The notes: generated by a model not told the origin, from the sequence alone. 64,000 nt of DNA from Alteromonas profundi (GCF_010500865.1 NZ_JAAAWN010000004.1:124001-188000), one strand, 5' to 3'; counted from the stretch's first letter, positions 8,569 to 22,871 are shown. Program-made: numbers and translations.

Positions 8569-9282
8569 TTAGTCACTATCTACCGATAACGCAGCGGCTT
8601 CTAAGGGGGTAATTTGCATGGCTTGCCACCAGCTATCATCGGCAATAATTTCGCCATTTTCAGCTAACGGTGGATACGCAATGCCTTTGCGTTGGCATAG
8701 TTTAAACAGCCTTGGATAGCCATTTTCAAAAGAAAGAGCTTGGCATTCCTGTTCAGGTAAGTGCTGCTTGTCGTACATACCCGCAATAGTGCGCTGACGT
8801 TGGGCTTCGTAAAGCACCAGTGCTGCGGCTACTGACACATTGAGTGACTGCACCATGCCCATCATGGGAATAACAATATCCTGATCGGCCAACGCTTTGG
8901 CTTTATCAGTCGCACCGTACTTTTCTTGCCCAAACAAAATGGCAGTGGGCTTGGTGTAGTCTACGTCACGAAAGTCGATGGCGCTTGGCGACAAGTGGGT
9001 TACTAGCACTTGCATGCCCTGCCCCTTTAGCGTGGCCATAGCATCATCAATGGTGTCGTGATTAGTTTGCCGTACCCAATTTTGGCTGCCCATGGCAGTT
9101 CCGCGGCGAAACTGGTATTTTTCCTCCCAAACCGTATGCACCCGATGAATACCTACGGCATCACAAGTACGTACTACGGCGGAAACATTATGGGGTTTGT
9201 GGACGTTCTCTAGGCAAACCGTAAGGTCGGTTTGCCGTCTTGCCAACACATTACGAATACGTTGGTAGCGCTCCGGCGACAT
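8569..9282 (-). CDS. trmH: tRNA (guanosine-18-2'-O)-methyltransferase TrmH
   Basis: A SpoU/TrmH-type SPOUT methyltransferase that methylates the ribose of G18 in tRNA D-loops. The three family motifs are visible: NVSAVVRTCDAVG near residue 34, ILFGQEKYGATDKA near 134, and IPMMGMVQSLNVSVAAALVLYEA near 157, which forms the knotted SAM site. The 237-residue length and C-terminal extension fit E. coli TrmH rather than RlmB. The gene starts 7 bases after ridA ends and belongs to the rpoZ-spoT-ridA-trmH unit. Confidence 0.96.
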   Translation of the reverse strand: MSPERYQRIRNVLARRQTDLTVCLENVHKPHNVSAVVRTCDAVGIHRVHTVWEEKYQFRRGTAMGSQNWVRQTNHDTIDDAMATLKGQGMQVLVTHLSPSAIDFRDVDYTKPTAILFGQEKYGATDKAKALADQDIVIPMMGMVQSLNVSVAAALVLYEAQRQRTIAGMYDKQHLPEQECQALSFENGYPRLFKLCQRKGIAYPPLAENGEIIADDSWWQAMQITPLEAAALSVDSD

Positions 9283-9289
9283 GAATAAC

Positions 9290-9676
9290 TTACTCCGGAA
9301 GTTCCATTACACCATCAATTTCAATTTGCGCACCCTTAGGTAGCGCAGACACTTGTACTGCTGCGCGTGCAGGGTACGGCTGGGTAAAGTAACGGCTCAT
9401 TATTTCATTTACCGTGGCAAAGTGGCTTAAATCGATAAGGAAGATATTCACTTTAACCAAGTCGTTGGTTTTTCCGCCTGCGGCTTCGCACACAGCTTTA
9501 AGGTTTTCAAAAACCTGCACCGCTTGCTCAGAAAAGTCTTCAGATACCATTTCCATGGTATCGGGCACCAATGGAATTTGGCCTGATAAATACACGGTTG
9601 TACCGGCTTTTACTGCTTGACTATAAGTACCAATGGCAGCAGGTGCCTGTGTGGTCTGAATGATAGACTTAGACAT
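9290..9676 (-). CDS. ridA: 2-iminobutanoate/2-iminopropanoate deaminase RidA
   Basis: The product hydrolyses reactive enamine/imine intermediates formed by PLP enzymes such as threonine dehydratase. The 128-residue protein shows the YjgF/RidA pattern: [12 protein letters not shown] near the start, [12 protein letters not shown], and the C-terminal [21 protein letters not shown] with the substrate-binding Arg and acidic residue. AGGA lies just upstream of the ATG. It sits between spoT and trmH with short gaps (23 and 7 bases). Confidence 0.95.
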   Translation of the reverse strand: MSKSIIQTTQAPAAIGTYSQAVKAGTTVYLSGQIPLVPDTMEMVSEDFSEQAVQVFENLKAVCEAAGGKTNDLVKVNIFLIDLSHFATVNEIMSRYFTQPYPARAAVQVSALPKGAQIEIDGVMELPE

Positions 9677-9699
9677 AATGTATCCTAAAATAAATGAGT

Positions 9700-11808
9700 T
9701 TAGTGTCGAGACTGACTGTGACGAGACACTTTTTGAACTTCTGGCATAGTACGTATTTTCTTCATCACTCGCGCTAAATGCACGCGATTGTGCGTGGTCA
9801 ACTCTAGGTCGATAAAGTAAATATTACTTTCCTTCTCTTCGGTTTGTAGCCCAATGATATTGGAGTCACATCCCGCGATGGTATTAGTTAGGGTGGCAAG
9901 CGTGCCTTGGTGATTGATGAGCTCAATACGCAGCGACGCTTTAAATTCACCTTGTGGCTCTTCATCCCAACGCATGGGCAATACACGTTGCGGCTCTTCT
10001 CTGGAGAGCTTGCGAATATTGTTACAACCTGTTTGGTGAATGGTCATGCCTCGGCCTGGGCTAAGCACTGCTACTATTTCATCGTCAGGAATAGGATGAC
10101 AACAACGGGCGTAATGAACCAATAAACCTTCGGTTCCCCGAATAGCTACATTACCTTTCTTATCGGGTAAGTCGGTGGATTCACCCAACAAACGGCGCGC
10201 TACGATAGCGCTTAATTCGTTGCCTAAACCTATATCAATAAGCAAAGAATCAAAGTCTTTGTGCTTCGTTTCGGCCACTACCCGCGCTATATCTTCGCTT
10301 GGAATATCATCCAGTTTAACCGCACCTAATGCGTGGCGTAGTAAACGGTTACCCATGTTCACAGCTTCTTGCGAATGCTGTTTTCGCAAGTATTGACGAA
10401 TGCGGGTACGGGCGCGGGCACTTACTACAAAGTTAAGCCAGTTGGCGTTAGGCTTAGCTCTTGGCGACGTGATAATTTCAACGGTTTGACCGTTTTGTAG
10501 CGGCTTACTTAAGCTATAGTTGCGACGCTCAACACGTACCCCTACACAAGTATTCCCAACATCAGAATGCACCGCGTAGGCAAAATCTACCGCGGTAGCG
10601 CCCATAGGCAACTCAATAATACGCCCATCGGGGGTAAACACATAGATTTCATCTGGAAACAAATCAGTTTTCACCGATTCAATAAATTCAAATGAAGAAC
10701 TGGCCGACTGTTGTAGCTCAAGCAACGACTGCATCCACTTGCGCGCTCGCAATTGAGCGGTAGTACCACTGTCTCCTGGCTCTTTATAAAGCCAGTGTGC
10801 TGCCACGCCTTTGTCCGCCATCTGATCCATTTCTTGGGTACGAATTTGAATTTCTACCGGAATACCATGGGGGCCAATTAATGACGTATGCAACGATTGA
10901 TAGCCATTGGTTCGAGGAATAGCGATGTAATCTTTAAAGCGGTTTTCAATGGGCTTATACAAGCCATGCATCGCGCCAAGCGATCGGTAGCAGTTATCTA
11001 CGCTATCAACCACAATACGAAACGCATAAATGTCCATAACTTCGTTGAACATTAGCTCTTTGTTTTTCATTTTGCGGTAAATGGAATATAAGTGCTTTTC
11101 GCGCCCTAGCACATTAGAGGATATTTGATATGCCCCTAAACGGGTTTCCAATTCGTCGCGTATGTTTTCGATAATCTCTTTACGATTACCGCGAGCCTGA
11201 CGTACCGCCGATTTCAGCGCCCGGTGACGCATGGGGTACATAGCCTGAAAGCCTAAGTCTTCAAGCTCATTTTTAATATCGTGAATACCCAAACGGTGGG
11301 CAATAGGCGAATAGATTTCAAGGGTTTCTAAGGCAATACGGCGGCGCTTATCGGGGCGCAACGAGCCGAGGGTACGCATATTGTGGGTGCGATCAGCTAA
11401 TTTGATCAAAATAACCCGAATATCCTGTACCATCGCCATCATCATTTTGCGAAAGTTTTCGGCTTGCGCTTCTTGCTTGCTACTAAACGCAATTTTTTCC
11501 AGCTTACTAACACCCTCAACTAACTCGGCAACGGTATTACCAAAAGCATCAGCGAGGTCTTCTTGGCTGTAATGGGTATCTTCAATAACATCATGTAACA
11601 ACGCTGCCATAAGCGTTTCATGGTCAAGGTGCATATCAGCCAGAATACCGGCAACAGCCACAGGATGTGTAATGTATGGGTCGCCACTTGAACGCATTTG
11701 CCCATCGTGGGCTTCTTGCGCCAATACAAAGGCGTCTTGCACTAGCTGAACGCGATCAGCTGGCAAATACTCTGCTACCTTCTGTTTTAAGCCTTCAAAC
11801 AAATACAC
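9700..11808 (-). CDS. spoT: Bifunctional (p)ppGpp synthetase/hydrolase SpoT
   Basis: This 702-residue alarmone enzyme controls the stringent response. An HD hydrolase domain is visible near the N-terminus ([36 protein letters not shown]). The synthetase domain contains [13 protein letters not shown] and [23 protein letters not shown] domain follows ([15 protein letters not shown]), then a conserved His/Cys segment [13 protein letters not shown] and a C-terminal ACT domain. An intact HD motif indicates hydrolase competence, hence SpoT rather than RelA. The start codon is GTG, and the upstream ribosome site is weak. An attenuator-like hairpin separates it from rpoZ. Confidence 0.97.
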   Translation of the reverse strand: MYLFEGLKQKVAEYLPADRVQLVQDAFVLAQEAHDGQMRSSGDPYITHPVAVAGILADMHLDHETLMAALLHDVIEDTHYSQEDLADAFGNTVAELVEGVSKLEKIAFSSKQEAQAENFRKMMMAMVQDIRVILIKLADRTHNMRTLGSLRPDKRRRIALETLEIYSPIAHRLGIHDIKNELEDLGFQAMYPMRHRALKSAVRQARGNRKEIIENIRDELETRLGAYQISSNVLGREKHLYSIYRKMKNKELMFNEVMDIYAFRIVVDSVDNCYRSLGAMHGLYKPIENRFKDYIAIPRTNGYQSLHTSLIGPHGIPVEIQIRTQEMDQMADKGVAAHWLYKEPGDSGTTAQLRARKWMQSLLELQQSASSSFEFIESVKTDLFPDEIYVFTPDGRIIELPMGATAVDFAYAVHSDVGNTCVGVRVERRNYSLSKPLQNGQTVEIITSPRAKPNANWLNFVVSARARTRIRQYLRKQHSQEAVNMGNRLLRHALGAVKLDDIPSEDIARVVAETKHKDFDSLLIDIGLGNELSAIVARRLLGESTDLPDKKGNVAIRGTEGLLVHYARCCHPIPDDEIVAVLSPGRGMTIHQTGCNNIRKLSREEPQRVLPMRWDEEPQGEFKASLRIELINHQGTLATLTNTIAGCDSNIIGLQTEEKESNIYFIDLELTTHNRVHLARVMKKIRTMPEVQKVSRHSQSRH

Positions 11809-11885
11809 GACTTAATGCAACCCCTGAAAATCAATACACTGTTAAGAATACGTAGAATACACCCACAAGCCAATACTCAAAAAGC

Positions 11886-11917
11886 AAAACGCCAGCGCTT
11901 TTTTCAAAGCACTGGCG
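11886..11917 (-). terminator. Hairpin with U-tract between rpoZ and spoT
   Basis: A 12-base stem with one mismatch (11890-11901 with 11906-11917) closes a TTTC loop. On the minus strand it is followed by TTTTGCTTTTT. It starts 33 bases past the rpoZ stop and lies upstream of the spoT start, so it can partly terminate rpoZ transcripts before spoT. Confidence 0.65.
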
Positions 11918-11949
11918 CCTAGTATCAGCTAATTAGCCCAATATGGGAA

Positions 11950-12222
11950 TTACTGATCAGAAAGAATGTTTGCAACAGACGCGAATTCAGCGTGCTCAGC
12001 TTGTTCTTGATCGCGAATTTGATCTTGTTCTAACGTGCTTGCTGTTACTAGGCCTTCTTCGATTTCACGAAGGGCAGTTACCGTTGGCTTGTCGTTTTGC
12101 ACGTCAACCATGGGATCTTTACCTTCGGTGGCAATTTGACGCGCACGACGGGCAGCTACCAAAACCAAATCAAAGCGGTTACCAATTTTATCTACGGCAT
12201 CTTCTACGGTTACGCGAGCCAT
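11950..12222 (-). CDS. rpoZ: DNA-directed RNA polymerase omega subunit
   Basis: The 90-residue omega subunit binds and stabilises beta-prime in RNA polymerase. The N-terminus [20 protein letters not shown] with AARRARQIA is the conserved core, and the length matches E. coli. CGGAGAAA stands 5 bases before the ATG. It lies between gmk and spoT, as in E. coli. The acidic C-terminal tail ([16 protein letters not shown]) is variable in the family. Confidence 0.97.
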   Translation of the reverse strand: MARVTVEDAVDKIGNRFDLVLVAARRARQIATEGKDPMVDVQNDKPTVTALREIEEGLVTASTLEQDQIRDQEQAEHAEFASVANILSDQ

Positions 12223-12389
12223 GTATTTCTCCGAAAATTAGGTTGAACAAGTAATTCAAAAAACGGCCGCGTAGTATACACATTTGTGGGCCGCGATCCT
12301 AGCGCTTTTGTGCGTTTTTAGCGCAACAATTGTTTACGCTATTATTAGCAGGTGCGATCAAGGTTATTGATAGCATTCTATTGTACAGA

Positions 12390-13031
12390 TTATGCCATAC
12401 CAAGCAATTCATCTAATAGCTTTGGATAACGCATTTGCTGCTTTCCCGTACGCAAACGCTGCGCTTTTACTACCGCTTCTAGATCGTGCAGCGCAGTAGT
12501 GAAATGATCGTTAACGATCACATAGTCGAATTCATTAAAATGCGACATTTCATCTACCGCTTGTTTCATTCTACCGGCAATAACGGCTTCGCTGTCTTGA
12601 CCACGATGATTCAACCGTTGCTCTAACACATCAATAGAAGGCGGCAGAATAAAAATACCGCATGTATCAGGCATAAGTTTTTTAACCTGGCGAGCGCCTT
12701 GCCAATCAATATCTAAGAAAACATCAATGCCCCGGTGCAAGGTGTTCTCAATAGTCACCCGTGACGTCCCGTAATAATTACCAAATACTTCTGCCCATTC
12801 GAAGAATACCCCTTGTTCAATGAGCGACTCAAATTGCTTACGACTCACAAAGTGATAATGTTCGCCATCTACCTCGCCCGGACGTGGATCTCGTGTGGTA
12901 TGTGACACCGAGACCTGCATAGGATGACCGGTGTCACCGCTATACTTTTCCATTAGCGCTTTGATTAAACTTGATTTTCCTGCACCCGATGGCGCAGCTA
13001 ATATGAATAGATTACCGAGTAGTGAAGACAT
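12390..13031 (-). CDS. gmk: Guanylate kinase
   Basis: The product phosphorylates GMP to GDP using ATP in purine salvage and nucleotide supply. The P-loop is [14 protein letters not shown] (13-26). The GMP-binding region [21 protein letters not shown] is diagnostic, followed by [11 protein letters not shown] and the lid segment. At 213 residues it is standard length. It heads the minus-strand unit leading to rpoZ and is divergent from the esterase gene. The 257-base region upstream (13032-13288) presumably holds both promoters; I see no clear consensus element there. Confidence 0.97.
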   Translation of the reverse strand: MSSLLGNLFILAAPSGAGKSSLIKALMEKYSGDTGHPMQVSVSHTTRDPRPGEVDGEHYHFVSRKQFESLIEQGVFFEWAEVFGNYYGTSRVTIENTLHRGIDVFLDIDWQGARQVKKLMPDTCGIFILPPSIDVLEQRLNHRGQDSEAVIAGRMKQAVDEMSHFNEFDYVIVNDHFTTALHDLEAVVKAQRLRTGKQQMRYPKLLDELLGMA

Positions 13032-13288
13032 GGCTATATTAAATTAAAGTCAAAAGATGGTGATTTCAGACAGCAATGATAGCATATTGGTACATGAAGC
13101 CGTAGTGGCAAAAAGTAGGTATTCTAGGTGTAAGGATTAGCGCGGCCCCTTGGTTAATTTAGTTAGGTAAAGTTAGGCGTTGCTGGTTAATACTGCCCTT
13201 GATAGCAGAAAAGATAATACCCATCGATATTTTCGCAAAGCAGGGAGCCTTTGCCGATAGCAACATAACCTAATATAGGAAGATATTC

Positions 13289-13960
13289 ATGACTCAGCAA
13301 CTTCTGCCATACGTAGAAAGCAACCCTTCATCTACGCCAGATGCCTGTGTTATCTGGTTACACGGGTTAGGCGACTCGGGGCATGGTTTTGCGCCCATTG
13401 TGCCTGAACTTAAGCTACCTGATAGTATGGCGGTGAAATTTATTTTCCCTCATGCCCCAGAGCGTCCTGTAACCATTAACGGCGGTATGCGTATGCGCTC
13501 TTGGTACGATATTAAAAGCCTCGACTTTAACAGTCGCGCCGACTTAGACGGCGTACAAACCTCGGCCTATCAGGTAGAAAGCCTTATTAATGCCCAGATA
13601 GACAGCGGTATTCCAGCCGAACGTATCGTATTAGCAGGTTTCTCACAAGGCGGCGTGGTAGCGCTGCACTTGCTTCCCCGGTTTGCGAAAAAGCTGGCGG
13701 GGGTGATGGCACTTTCAACCTATATGTGTGAGCCTACTCTGCTTAATAGTGAAGCCACTGATACAAACAAAGACACGCCTATTTTTATGGCCCATGGTGA
13801 CCAAGACGAAGTGGTACCTATTTTTATGGGCAATGCGGCTTATCAAACCATGCACAGCAATGGTTTTAATGCCACATGGCAAACCTACCCTATGCAACAC
13901 AATGTTTGCGTGCAAGAGTTAAACGACATCTCAGCGTGGTTACAAAAGGTGCTCGGCTAG
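13289..13960 (+). CDS. Alpha/beta hydrolase, carboxylesterase / acyl-protein thioesterase type
   Basis: This 223-residue cytoplasmic serine hydrolase hydrolyses carboxylic or thioester bonds of small acyl substrates. Family landmarks are WLHGLGDSGHGFAP (oxyanion region), the nucleophile elbow GFSQGG, the acid in HGDQDEVVP, and the catalytic His in PMQHNVC. It matches the Pseudomonas esterase II / lysophospholipase-like branch in length and motif order. AGGAAG precedes ATG by 6 bases. The physiological substrate cannot be told from sequence, and the gene appears monocistronic. Confidence 0.9.
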   Translation: MTQQLLPYVESNPSSTPDACVIWLHGLGDSGHGFAPIVPELKLPDSMAVKFIFPHAPERPVTINGGMRMRSWYDIKSLDFNSRADLDGVQTSAYQVESLINAQIDSGIPAERIVLAGFSQGGVVALHLLPRFAKKLAGVMALSTYMCEPTLLNSEATDTNKDTPIFMAHGDQDEVVPIFMGNAAYQTMHSNGFNATWQTYPMQHNVCVQELNDISAWLQKVLG

Positions 13961-14057
13961 TACCATTTAGATATACTGTGTTTTCACAACGTTTAAACTT
14001 AAGAATGAATACGCCACGGTAACCGCACGCTTCATTCTTATTATCGCTAGGACCATC

Positions 14058-15005
14058 ATGATACAAGCAGATATTTCCAGAACCATTCGAATAGCTACCC
14101 GTAAAAGTGCCTTAGCGCTATGGCAGGCTGAATACGTAAAAGCCAAACTGCTTGAGCACCACCCTACGCTTGCCGTAGAGCTTGTGCCTATGAGTACCCA
14201 AGGAGATAGAATTCTTGATACTCCCTTAGCAAAAATTGGTGGTAAAGGGCTATTTATCAAAGAATTGGAAGTGGCCATGCTGGAGGGTCGCGCCGATATC
14301 GCGGTGCATTCAATGAAAGATGTGCCGGTAGCCTTCCCTGAAGGTTTTGGCCTTCACGCCATATGCGTACGTGAAAACCCTTTCGATGCGTTTGTATCTA
14401 ATAACTATGACAGTCTTGACGCGTTACCCGAAGGTGCGGTGGTAGGTACTTCGAGTTTGCGTCGTCAGTGTCAAATTAAAAAGCATCGTCCAGATTTGGT
14501 CATTACCGACCTACGGGGTAATGTAAATACACGTTTAGCCAAATTAGATGCGGGTAATTACGATGCGATTATTCTTGCCTCTGCAGGCCTTATTCGTTTA
14601 GGTATGGAAGAGCGAATTCGCATGCCACTGCCGCCTGAAGTATCACTACCTGCGGTAGGACAAGGTGCCGTGGGTATTGAATGTCGTAACGATGACAGCG
14701 AACTTATTGCCCTGTTACAGGCACTAAACCATGACGATACTAAGACGCGAGTAACCGCAGAGCGTGCCATGAATGAACGTCTTGAAGGAGGGTGTCAGGT
14801 GCCCATTGGCAGTTTTGCTACCCTTGATGGCGACGCCCTTACCCTAACCGGCATGGTAGGGAAAACCGATGGTTCTACCTTGCTGTTCGCCTCAGCTACA
14901 GGGCCTGCTGACACCGCTGCCAGCATAGGCGTAGAGGTGGCAGAGTCGCTGCTTGCCCAAGGCGCAGGGGAAATTTTACAAGCATTGCATCAAGACGCTG
15001 AATAA
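14058..15005 (+). CDS. hemC: Porphobilinogen deaminase (hydroxymethylbilane synthase)
   Basis: The product joins four porphobilinogens into hydroxymethylbilane for tetrapyrrole synthesis. It contains [35 protein letters not shown] and the catalytic-Asp segment [23 protein letters not shown] carries Cys246, which anchors the dipyrromethane cofactor. The 315-residue length is standard. AGGA lies 6 bases before ATG. It is first in the hemC-hemD-hemX-hemY operon. Confidence 0.98.
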   Translation: MIQADISRTIRIATRKSALALWQAEYVKAKLLEHHPTLAVELVPMSTQGDRILDTPLAKIGGKGLFIKELEVAMLEGRADIAVHSMKDVPVAFPEGFGLHAICVRENPFDAFVSNNYDSLDALPEGAVVGTSSLRRQCQIKKHRPDLVITDLRGNVNTRLAKLDAGNYDAIILASAGLIRLGMEERIRMPLPPEVSLPAVGQGAVGIECRNDDSELIALLQALNHDDTKTRVTAERAMNERLEGGCQVPIGSFATLDGDALTLTGMVGKTDGSTLLFASATGPADTAASIGVEVAESLLAQGAGEILQALHQDAE

Positions 15006-15019
15006 CGACGAGCGCGAAG

Positions 15020-15739
15020 ATGTTTCTACTTACTCGCCCGTTACCTAAACTCAATACCAGCACGCAGGCGTTTTTAGACGCCGGTATTAATGTAACGGGT
15101 GTGGCTACCTCTGATATTCACTATCATGAACATGCCTGTGAGCAAGTGATTGAACGACTTCTTTCGCGGCCTGTAGACGCTATTATCGTTACCAGTGTTT
15201 ACGCTGTGCCTGCTTGTATAAAAAGCTTAAAAACCACGAACAAAGCCCCCACAGTTTTTGCGGTAGGAACGACTACCGCTGCCTTGCTAAACGAAGCCTT
15301 TCCTTCGCTAAGGGTTCTTACGCCTTCGCAACATACGTCCGAAGGTATACTAGCCATGCACCAAGTTAATGAGGCAAACTGTAAAGAAGTCGTTATTATT
15401 AAAGGGGAAGGTGGTAGAAACACGTTGCAGTATACTTTAGAGAAAAACGGTAAAACCGTTACCCCTTTTTGTGTGTATAAACGCAAACAGCTTGCCACCC
15501 CAGTCTATACAAAAAACTGGAAATTAGAAGATGTTAGCGGCATTATCGCTACAAGTGAGAATATGGCTATGCAGTTAATAGCAAGCCATTCGACACATAT
15601 ATTAACGTTACCATGGGTAACGGTGAGTGAACGCATAGCACGCACGCTAAAAAACTATAATGTAGCAAATGTCGCTGTGTGTGAACGCGCCACCGATCAA
15701 GCGCTTATCGCATGGGTAAAGGACAACTGGGAGTATTAA
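15020..15739 (+). CDS. hemD: Uroporphyrinogen-III synthase
   Basis: The product cyclises hydroxymethylbilane with inversion of ring D. HemD proteins are poorly conserved; here the evidence is the 239-residue two-lobed length, LLTRPLPKLNTSTQAF at the start, VIIKGEGGRNTLQYTLEKNG in the second lobe, and the location 14 bases after hemC. Its stop abuts the hemX start directly. Function is assigned mostly from context plus these weak motifs. Confidence 0.92.
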   Translation: MFLLTRPLPKLNTSTQAFLDAGINVTGVATSDIHYHEHACEQVIERLLSRPVDAIIVTSVYAVPACIKSLKTTNKAPTVFAVGTTTAALLNEAFPSLRVLTPSQHTSEGILAMHQVNEANCKEVVIIKGEGGRNTLQYTLEKNGKTVTPFCVYKRKQLATPVYTKNWKLEDVSGIIATSENMAMQLIASHSTHILTLPWVTVSERIARTLKNYNVANVAVCERATDQALIAWVKDNWEY

Positions 15740-16936
15740 ATGGCCGACCATAATGACAAGGATCCCTTAGAGGGTGAAGTAATTAGCGTGGAACCGGAGT
15801 CACAATCGACCTCGGCAGAGGAACCCTCGCACTCTCAGACTAAACCCAAAGAGGCCAAAAAGTCGAAAGGTAAAGGAACTGGCCTACTGTGGTTTGTGGT
15901 AATTGTTCTATTTTTACTGATTATTGGCGTAATAGGTGCGGGTTACTGGTATTACACGCAACAGCAATCCAATAGTGAAGCCTTCGTCTCGCAGCAACAG
16001 CAAACCACCAGCACCATCGAATCGTTAAGTAATGAACGCAGCGAACTAAACGCCGAGCTTAGCCGTCTTGCCAGCACAAATAAGCAACTTGAAAGCACCA
16101 TTAAGCAGCTAGATACCGCTTATGAAGAGCTACAACAGAAAAATACAGCCCTTGCCCAGCAATCACAAGCCACGGTAGAGCAGTTAAATAACATGAAGGG
16201 GCGTCGCCCAGCCGACTGGCTTATTGCTGAAGCCGACTATTTAGTGCGTATGGCGGGGCGTAAATTGTGGTTAGAACAAGACGTTCGTACTGCAATTTTA
16301 CTATTAGTAAACGCCGATAAGCGTTTACAGTCATTGGCCGACCCGTCGGTGGTTCCGGTACGCGCATCGTTGGCAGAAGATATTCAAACCCTTCAACAAC
16401 TAAACCCTGTTTCCCCCACCTCTGTTGCGCTGGCAATAACGGGTATGTTGGCACAAATAGATAAATTACCTCTTAACACCTTTGAAAAGCCGATAGATAC
16501 CGATGTAAAGAGTACTGAATTATCAGAGTCGCCCGATGATTGGAAAGAGAACCTTAGCAAGGTATGGAATTCTATTGTTGACGGATTTTTATCCGTAAAA
16601 ACCATTGAAGGGCCGATTGAACCGGTAATGTCATTAGAAGCGCAATTTTTAGCCAAAGAACAACTACGTTTACAGCTTATGCACGCGCAGTCGGCAGCTC
16701 TACAAGGTGAAAAAGGGTTTTACGAGCAAACGCTTAAGTATGCAATTGAGCTTTTAGGCAATAATTTTGATAGTGAATCTGCGCCGGTGAAGGGCTTTAC
16801 CCAAGCACTGGAAAACTTACTTGAAACCGATATCTCACGCCCTATTCCAAGCGAGCTTACGTCGCAAAAGCCACTAGAAAGGTTGCTTGATACGCGGGTT
16901 AAACAAGCATTCGGACAGGGAGCAAGCGCATTATGA
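15740..16936 (+). CDS. hemX: HemX, inner-membrane protein of the heme operon
   Basis: The 398-residue protein has a polar, Lys-rich N-terminal tail, one transmembrane helix (about 50-70, LLWFVVIVLFLLIIGVIGAG), and a long Gln/Glu-rich coiled coil of about 80 residues. A conserved RRPADWLIAEADYLVRMAGRKLWLE segment marks HemX. Its role is not settled; it is a bitopic membrane protein in the HemX family, annotated in E. coli as a uroporphyrinogen methylase-like protein without the catalytic domain. It overlaps hemY by 4 bases. Confidence 0.92.
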   Translation: MADHNDKDPLEGEVISVEPESQSTSAEEPSHSQTKPKEAKKSKGKGTGLLWFVVIVLFLLIIGVIGAGYWYYTQQQSNSEAFVSQQQQTTSTIESLSNERSELNAELSRLASTNKQLESTIKQLDTAYEELQQKNTALAQQSQATVEQLNNMKGRRPADWLIAEADYLVRMAGRKLWLEQDVRTAILLLVNADKRLQSLADPSVVPVRASLAEDIQTLQQLNPVSPTSVALAITGMLAQIDKLPLNTFEKPIDTDVKSTELSESPDDWKENLSKVWNSIVDGFLSVKTIEGPIEPVMSLEAQFLAKEQLRLQLMHAQSAALQGEKGFYEQTLKYAIELLGNNFDSESAPVKGFTQALENLLETDISRPIPSELTSQKPLERLLDTRVKQAFGQGASAL

Positions 16937-18108
16937 AATGGTTAGTCATTGCCCTTGCGGTACTGGCCGCGTCTATTATTGCGCTAGTGGTGGGCCCCAT
17001 GATTATGGGCGACACGGGTTATGTACTAATTTCTTTGGGCAGTACAGCCATTGAAATGAGCATAATTAGTTTTGCCATTATTGTTATTTGCGCCCTGGTA
17101 GCTTGGTACATTATCTCCCATTTTGTGCTCTGGGCTATTAGCCTGCTAACCGGCTCTCACCGCTGGTTTGGTGCATTAGGCGAACGCCGACGTAAACGGG
17201 CCTTTTACCAAGGTTTACAGGCGTTAGCAGCCGGCGATTTAGATACAGCGAAAAAACAATTAAGCCACACAACCAAAGGCGACTTTGATGGGGTGAATTA
17301 CTTAGCTAGCGCGCAAATTGCCACGCACAAAGGCGATGTGCAAAAAGCCCATTATTTTCTTTTGCAGGCCGCTGATTATGACAACGCAAAGGTAGCAGCT
17401 ACAATAATGATGGCGCGCAACGAGGCGGCCCAAGGTAATAACGAAGCGGCGCTTGAAACCCTAAACGGTTTGTCTGAAGAGGACGCCCGTCACCCTCAGG
17501 TTATCAAATTAAAAGCAGCGCTATTGGCAGAACTAGGTCAATGGAACAGCTTAGAACAAAACCTAAGCAGCTGGCGTAAATCTCTATCGAAGAAAAACTA
17601 CACCCTTTGGTCTCAGCGCATTGCTAAAGGTAAGTTTGCAGAAATTGCCAGTAAACAAGGCGCAGCCGAACTTAAAAATTATTGGGAAAACTTGCCCCGT
17701 AAAATGCGCCACGACGATGCGTACCGAGGTGCCTATGTTCAGCAATTGCTAGAACAAGGCATGCATACCGATGCGCAAGGGGCATTAGTAGAGTGGCAAA
17801 AACGGGGGCCTAACCCTGTACTCTTCCCCTTGTTTAAACAGCTTAATTTGGCCAATGCCGCAGCGAGTATTCAACTACTGGAAAGCTGGATTAAACAAGA
17901 TAACGAGAACCCAGAACTGTATTCAACCTTAGGCCATGTAGCTCACCATAGTGGTGACGATGTATTGGCGGAAAAGGCGTTACTTAAAGCCACTAAACTA
18001 AGCGCGAATAAAGAAGATTTAATGTTACTTGCTACCATTAGCGAACGTAAACACGACACCACTGCCGCGCTGCAGTACTTTAAAGAAGGTCAGCAAGCTA
18101 CCCACTAA
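16933..18108 (+). CDS. hemY: HemY, TPR-containing inner-membrane protein
   Basis: This 391-residue protein has two N-terminal transmembrane segments followed by a cytoplasmic tail of TPR-like helices, including YQGLQALAAGDLDTAKKQL and later repeats ending in AEKALLKATKLS. It is the proteobacterial HemY, not the Bacillus protoporphyrinogen oxidase of the same name. Its proposed role is organising late heme synthesis, which is established only as a family hypothesis. It closes the hem operon. I found no strong terminator before the thi riboswitch. Confidence 0.92.
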   Translation: MKWLVIALAVLAASIIALVVGPMIMGDTGYVLISLGSTAIEMSIISFAIIVICALVAWYIISHFVLWAISLLTGSHRWFGALGERRRKRAFYQGLQALAAGDLDTAKKQLSHTTKGDFDGVNYLASAQIATHKGDVQKAHYFLLQAADYDNAKVAATIMMARNEAAQGNNEAALETLNGLSEEDARHPQVIKLKAALLAELGQWNSLEQNLSSWRKSLSKKNYTLWSQRIAKGKFAEIASKQGAAELKNYWENLPRKMRHDDAYRGAYVQQLLEQGMHTDAQGALVEWQKRGPNPVLFPLFKQLNLANAAASIQLLESWIKQDNENPELYSTLGHVAHHSGDDVLAEKALLKATKLSANKEDLMLLATISERKHDTTAALQYFKEGQQATH

Positions 18109-18177
18109 CTCGCTCTAAATCGCGATTTACAGGCCTTGTAATCTTCATAAAGAAAGCGCTATAGTAATTAACAGTTA

Positions 18178-18276
18178 CTTGTCGGAGTGCTTCACTGGAT
18201 ACCCAGTAAGCTGAGACCACGAAAGTGGGATCCGTTGAACCTGATCAGGCTAATACCTGCGAAGGGAACAAGAAAA
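18178..18276 (+). promoter_or_regulatory. TPP riboswitch (THI element) upstream of thiC
   Basis: The conserved parts of a TPP aptamer occur in order: TCGGAGTGC, CTGAGACCACGAAAGTGGGA with its variable stem, TCCGTTGAACCTGATCAGG, TAATACCTGCGAAGGGAACAAG. It ends about 147 bases before the thiC start, leaving room for an expression platform. It should lower expression of the thi operon when thiamine pyrophosphate is abundant. Confidence 0.96.
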
Positions 18277-18395
18277 TATGTTGTGCTCTTTACCCAAATT
18301 TACACCTATTGGTATATTTCTATAGCGTGTATCTTTTGAGTAAGTCCTTCGTTGCACCTCATATTCTTCATCACTCCTGACAAGCATTTTAATAA

Positions 18396-21917
<3,522 letters not shown>

Positions 21918-21928
<11 letters not shown>

Positions 21929-22664
21929 ACAGGAAATTACCCGTTATAGCAGGCAATTATTAGTTGACGCTATTGATGAAGAGGGGCAGCACAACCTTAC
22001 CCATGCCCATGCTGTTATTATTGGCCTTGGCGGCCTAGGTAGTCTGGCGGCTAGGTTATTGGCAGGCGCCGGCGTAGGCACCCTTACCTTAGTCGATGGC
22101 GATGTAGTGGAAATGAGTAACCTCGCCCGTCAGGTTCCCTATAACGAAATGCATTTAGGCGAGCTTAAAACCCGCGCTTTAAGCCGAGAACTTAACAAGG
22201 TTAACCCTGAGGTAACCCTTCATATAAAAAGCTTGTTTGCTGATAAAAACAACTTGCCTAGCATACTTGCCAATGCCAATTGCGTGCTTGATTGCACCGA
22301 TGAGGTAAAACAAAGAAAACAGGTAAACGCGGCATGCGCGAGTAAACAGTTACCGCTTTTTATTGCAGCGGCGAGCGGGTGCACATGGCAAGCCATAAAT
22401 TTATCGTTTCAGCGCCCCATAAAGGGGTGTTACGCCTGTTTAGTATCGCAAATAAAAATTCGGGATGACTGCACCACTAAGGGGGTGCTTGGCCCGGTGG
22501 TAGCCATGGCAGCCTGCCATCAAGCGACGCAAGCGTTATTGTTTTTAGCAAACAAACAACACGCCGACATTCAATGGGGGCAGTACCTGGTTTACAACGC
22601 AGTTAAACCCGCCTTGCAATCATTTTCCTTAGCGCCTTTCCCACACTGTGAGGTATGCCAATGA
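21918..22664 (+). CDS. thiF: Sulfur carrier protein ThiS adenylyltransferase ThiF
   Basis: The product adenylates the ThiS C-terminus so that it can receive sulfur. It has the E1-like Rossmann motif IIGLGGLGSLAARLL, the VDGDVVEMSNLARQ segment, the LDCTDEVKQRKQVN region, and two CxxC pairs (CYAC and CEVC) that should bind zinc. The frame opens upstream at an ATG, but a perfect AAAGGAGG at 21904-21911 points to TTG at 21918, six bases away. That gives 248 residues, the normal size, and an 11-base overlap with thiDE. Close MoeB homologues exist, but the thi context decides. Confidence 0.94.
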
Positions 22665-22870
22665 CCTGTATTCACATAAATGTAAACAATGAAGCGTTAT
22701 CATGCATTTCACCTATATCAATTAGCGAACTGGTGGCGCTAAATCACCTTGATGAAGAAGGCACCGCGATTGCTCTTAACAGCACTATTGTGAGCAAACC
22801 CTTGTGGTCGACGACGTATTTAAGCAATGGCGATCATCTTGATATTTTTACCCTAGTGGCAGGAGGCTAA
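22661..22870 (+). CDS. thiS: Sulfur carrier protein ThiS
   Basis: A 69-residue beta-grasp protein ending in Gly-Gly, whose terminal carboxylate carries sulfur as thiocarboxylate for thiazole formation. [12 protein letters not shown] at the end is the signature. Two in-frame ATGs exist at 22655 and 22661. GTGAGG at 22648-22653 suits the second, which also gives an ATGA overlap with the thiF stop. The AGGAGG in its last codons doubles as the thiG ribosome site. Confidence 0.95.
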   Translation: MTCIHINVNNEALSCISPISISELVALNHLDEEGTAIALNSTIVSKPLWSTTYLSNGDHLDIFTLVAGG

Positions 22871-22871
22871 T

